DNA of 5,803 nt from Chloroflexota bacterium (lineage in GTDB: Bacteria > Chloroflexota > Dehalococcoidia > UBA3495): NCBI GenBank assembly GCA_002707185.1, contig PAMF01000022.1:1-5803 (forward strand), given 5' to 3'. The notes under the pieces were generated by a model. It was not told where the DNA came from. It made no database searches and saw only the letters and a list, made by a program, of their open reading frames with translations. The position numbers and the translations under genes were made by a program. The stretch's first letter is position 1. The number at the start of each line of letters is the position of its first letter. Shown piece after piece: positions 4,205-5,803 of the stretch.

Positions 4205-5767
4205 ATGTTTGATGTGCTAATACGGAATGGAACTATAGTTGATGGGACGGGAGAAACCTGGTTTCACGGTGGGATAGGTATTCTGGGGGATTCGTTAACT
4301 ATATTACGCGGGGATGCTAGTAAGGACTTGGAGTCCAGTAGAGTTATTGACGCCTCTGGCAAGGTGGTGTGCCCCGGATTTATTGATATGCATTCGCATT
4401 CCGATTTATCATTGTTAACTTCACCCCTGCATGAAGTGAAGCTTCGGCAGGGAGTCACAACTGAGATTTTGGGGATGGATGGATTATCTTATGCCCCAAG
4501 TAGCCCTGCTAATTTGGAAATGTTATTGCTGTATTTGAAGGCGCTAAACGGGCTTCCCCCTGAAGGAGTTCGGTGGAGTAGCGTCAGAGAATTTCTGGGC
4601 TTATTCGATGGAAATGTGTCCTGTAATGTCGGTTATTTCGTTCCACATGCATCTATTCGAGTTGAGGCAATGGGTTGGGATGCGAGGACACCTAATGATT
4701 CTGAGCTTTCAAGGATGAAGGAATTGGTTAGGGAAGGGATGAAGGATGGAGCCTTTGGGTTTTCGACTGGACTTACATATCCTCCTGGAGCCTATAGTGA
4801 TACTGAGGAACTAGTGAGTATCTGTGAGTCCATAAAGGATCTGGGGGGCATTTATATGACGCATGCCCGTTATAGCCTTGGGGATAAATTGCTTGATCCG
4901 TTTAAGGAAGCAGTTTCTATTGGAAAACAGAGTGGGCTACCCGTGCATATTTCTCACTACCATAATCCGGTAAATGGTATGGGCCAACGTATGTCCGATC
5001 TTATAGATGATGGAAGAAGTTCTGGAGTTGATGTAACTTTTGATCAATATCCGTATCCTGCTGCCAGTACGTTATTACACTCCCTCTTGCCATACTGGGT
5101 TCACGCTGGAGGTCCTAAGGAACTCCTTAAAAGAATTCAGGACACGAGAGTGCGGGACGAAATAGGAGACTCTGTTGAACCGCAATGGGGATCAACTCTA
5201 GACAATTATATTTTCAGCCACATTGGATCTGCCAAAAACAAAGAATGGGAGGGTAGGTCACTCGACGATCTTTCGAAATCGAGGGGAGGTAGGATGGTGG
5301 ATGCGATATCAGAATTATTAGTCGAAGAGCAATTGGAAGTTGCATTTGTAGCTCGGACAGGTAATGAAGAGAATATCAGGACCTTGGTTAAGCATCCTGC
5401 CCATATGGTAGGCTCGGACGGATTGTTGACTGGAGGTTATCCTAATCCAAGAACTTATGGAACTTTCCCTTATTTGTTAGGTACGCTAGTTCGAGAGGAA
5501 GGGCTTCTTAGGCTAGAAGAGGCTGTACGTAAGATGAGTTCTATTCCTGCCCAGCGTCTAGGGTTAGCAGATAGAGGGATTCTAAGAGATGGTATGAAAG
5601 CTGATGTAGTAATCTTTGATCCTGATAAAGTGACTGCGAAAGCTACATTCGACAATCCAAAACAATACCCGGAAGGAATAGAGTACGTTTTAGTTAACGG
5701 AGATATCGTAATCGACGAAGGCTCTCATACGGGAGCTTTACCTGGGAGATCACTTAGGTCGCAATAG
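4205..5767 (+). CDS. D-aminoacylase-like amidohydrolase (N-acyl-D-amino-acid deacylase family)
   Basis: A 520-residue metal-dependent hydrolase of the amidohydrolase superfamily (Amidohydro_3, D-aminoacylase/DAN group), whose members hydrolyse N-acyl-D-amino acids or related amides. The start MFDVLIRNGTIVDGTG and the end ADVVIFDPDKV...NGDIV...PGRSLR form the small beta-sandwich domain around the TIM barrel. Metal and catalytic residues visible are His63 and His65 in GFIDMHSHSD, His220 in MTHARYS, His251 in HISHYH, and Asp405 in VGSDGLL. These correspond to H67, H69, H220, H250 and D366 of Alcaligenes D-aminoacylase. The family's metal-bridging Cys (GNCG, C96) is replaced by Asp92 in LGMDGLSYAP, and the later HPR becomes NPR (Asn414). 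FSTGLTYPPGAYSDTEEL and YGTFPYLLG are typical. No signal peptide, so cytoplasmic. The start is supported by AGGGGG (4195-4200), 4 bases before the ATG. The fold is sure; the exact substrate is not (N-acyl-D-amino acid, dipeptide or hydantoin-type amide). Confidence 0.88.
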   Translation: MFDVLIRNGTIVDGTGETWFHGGIGILGDSLTILRGDASKDLESSRVIDASGKVVCPGFIDMHSHSDLSLLTSPLHEVKLRQGVTTEILGMDGLSYAPSSPANLEMLLLYLKALNGLPPEGVRWSSVREFLGLFDGNVSCNVGYFVPHASIRVEAMGWDARTPNDSELSRMKELVREGMKDGAFGFSTGLTYPPGAYSDTEELVSICESIKDLGGIYMTHARYSLGDKLLDPFKEAVSIGKQSGLPVHISHYHNPVNGMGQRMSDLIDDGRSSGVDVTFDQYPYPAASTLLHSLLPYWVHAGGPKELLKRIQDTRVRDEIGDSVEPQWGSTLDNYIFSHIGSAKNKEWEGRSLDDLSKSRGGRMVDAISELLVEEQLEVAFVARTGNEENIRTLVKHPAHMVGSDGLLTGGYPNPRTYGTFPYLLGTLVREEGLLRLEEAVRKMSSIPAQRLGLADRGILRDGMKADVVIFDPDKVTAKATFDNPKQYPEGIEYVLVNGDIVIDEGSHTGALPGRSLRSQ

Positions 5768-5803
5768 CAACGTGCAGAGGTCATCGCTCGATGCGTAACG
5801 GTT

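Noticed and set aside
5768..5803. Another gene or a terminator after the amidohydrolase
   Set aside because: Only 36 bases remain. No hairpin with a T-run and no start with a ribosome binding site can be supported.

Overview
This is a chromosomal window of housekeeping and catabolic genes, AT-leaning with a GC content by eye in the low-to-mid 40s. It probably comes from a Chloroflexota bacterium, perhaps a marine SAR202/Dehalococcoidia-type lineage. That is inference from three things: a T-box leader (a device of Firmicutes, Actinobacteria, Chloroflexota and a few others), a Cys-less carboxymuconolactone-decarboxylase-like protein, and a D-aminoacylase-like amidohydrolase. A Firmicute is not excluded. 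No mobile element, CRISPR array, rRNA or tRNA gene is visible.

Layout. Positions 1-405 are the 3' end of tsaD (tRNA t6A synthesis), cut by the window edge. It overlaps tail to tail with a minus-strand gene (357-989) for a small membrane protein that appears to be a pleckstrin-homology-like (PH-like) domain interrupted by two membrane helices. An 86-base divergent intergenic region separates the GTG of that frame from a plus-strand CMD/AhpD-like gene (1085-1390).

The next 430 bases (1391-1820) hold a promoter and a well-preserved T-box riboswitch. Its parts are Stem I with an AUC (isoleucine) specifier, an AG bulge, several middle hairpins, the canonical T-box sequence with a UGGU bulge, and an intrinsic terminator. 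It controls a full-length acetolactate synthase catalytic subunit (ilvB, 1821-3512), the first committed enzyme of branched-chain amino acid synthesis. The logic is that uncharged tRNA-Ile binds the leader, the antiterminator forms and ilvB is transcribed. The usual partners ilvH/ilvN and ilvC do not follow.

Downstream are a 135-residue MerR/excisionase-type helix-turn-helix protein with a C-terminal His/Cys cluster (3610-4017) and a 520-residue N-acyl-D-amino-acid deacylase-like amidohydrolase (4205-5767). In the latter the metal-bridging Cys of the family is replaced by Asp. These two genes have their own ribosome binding sites and sizeable upstream gaps, so they are probably separate units rather than part of an ilv operon.

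I see no clear new multi-gene system. The points most worth a second look are the isoleucine T-box on an apparently lone ilvB, the HTH-His/Cys protein, and the Cys-to-Asp amidohydrolase.
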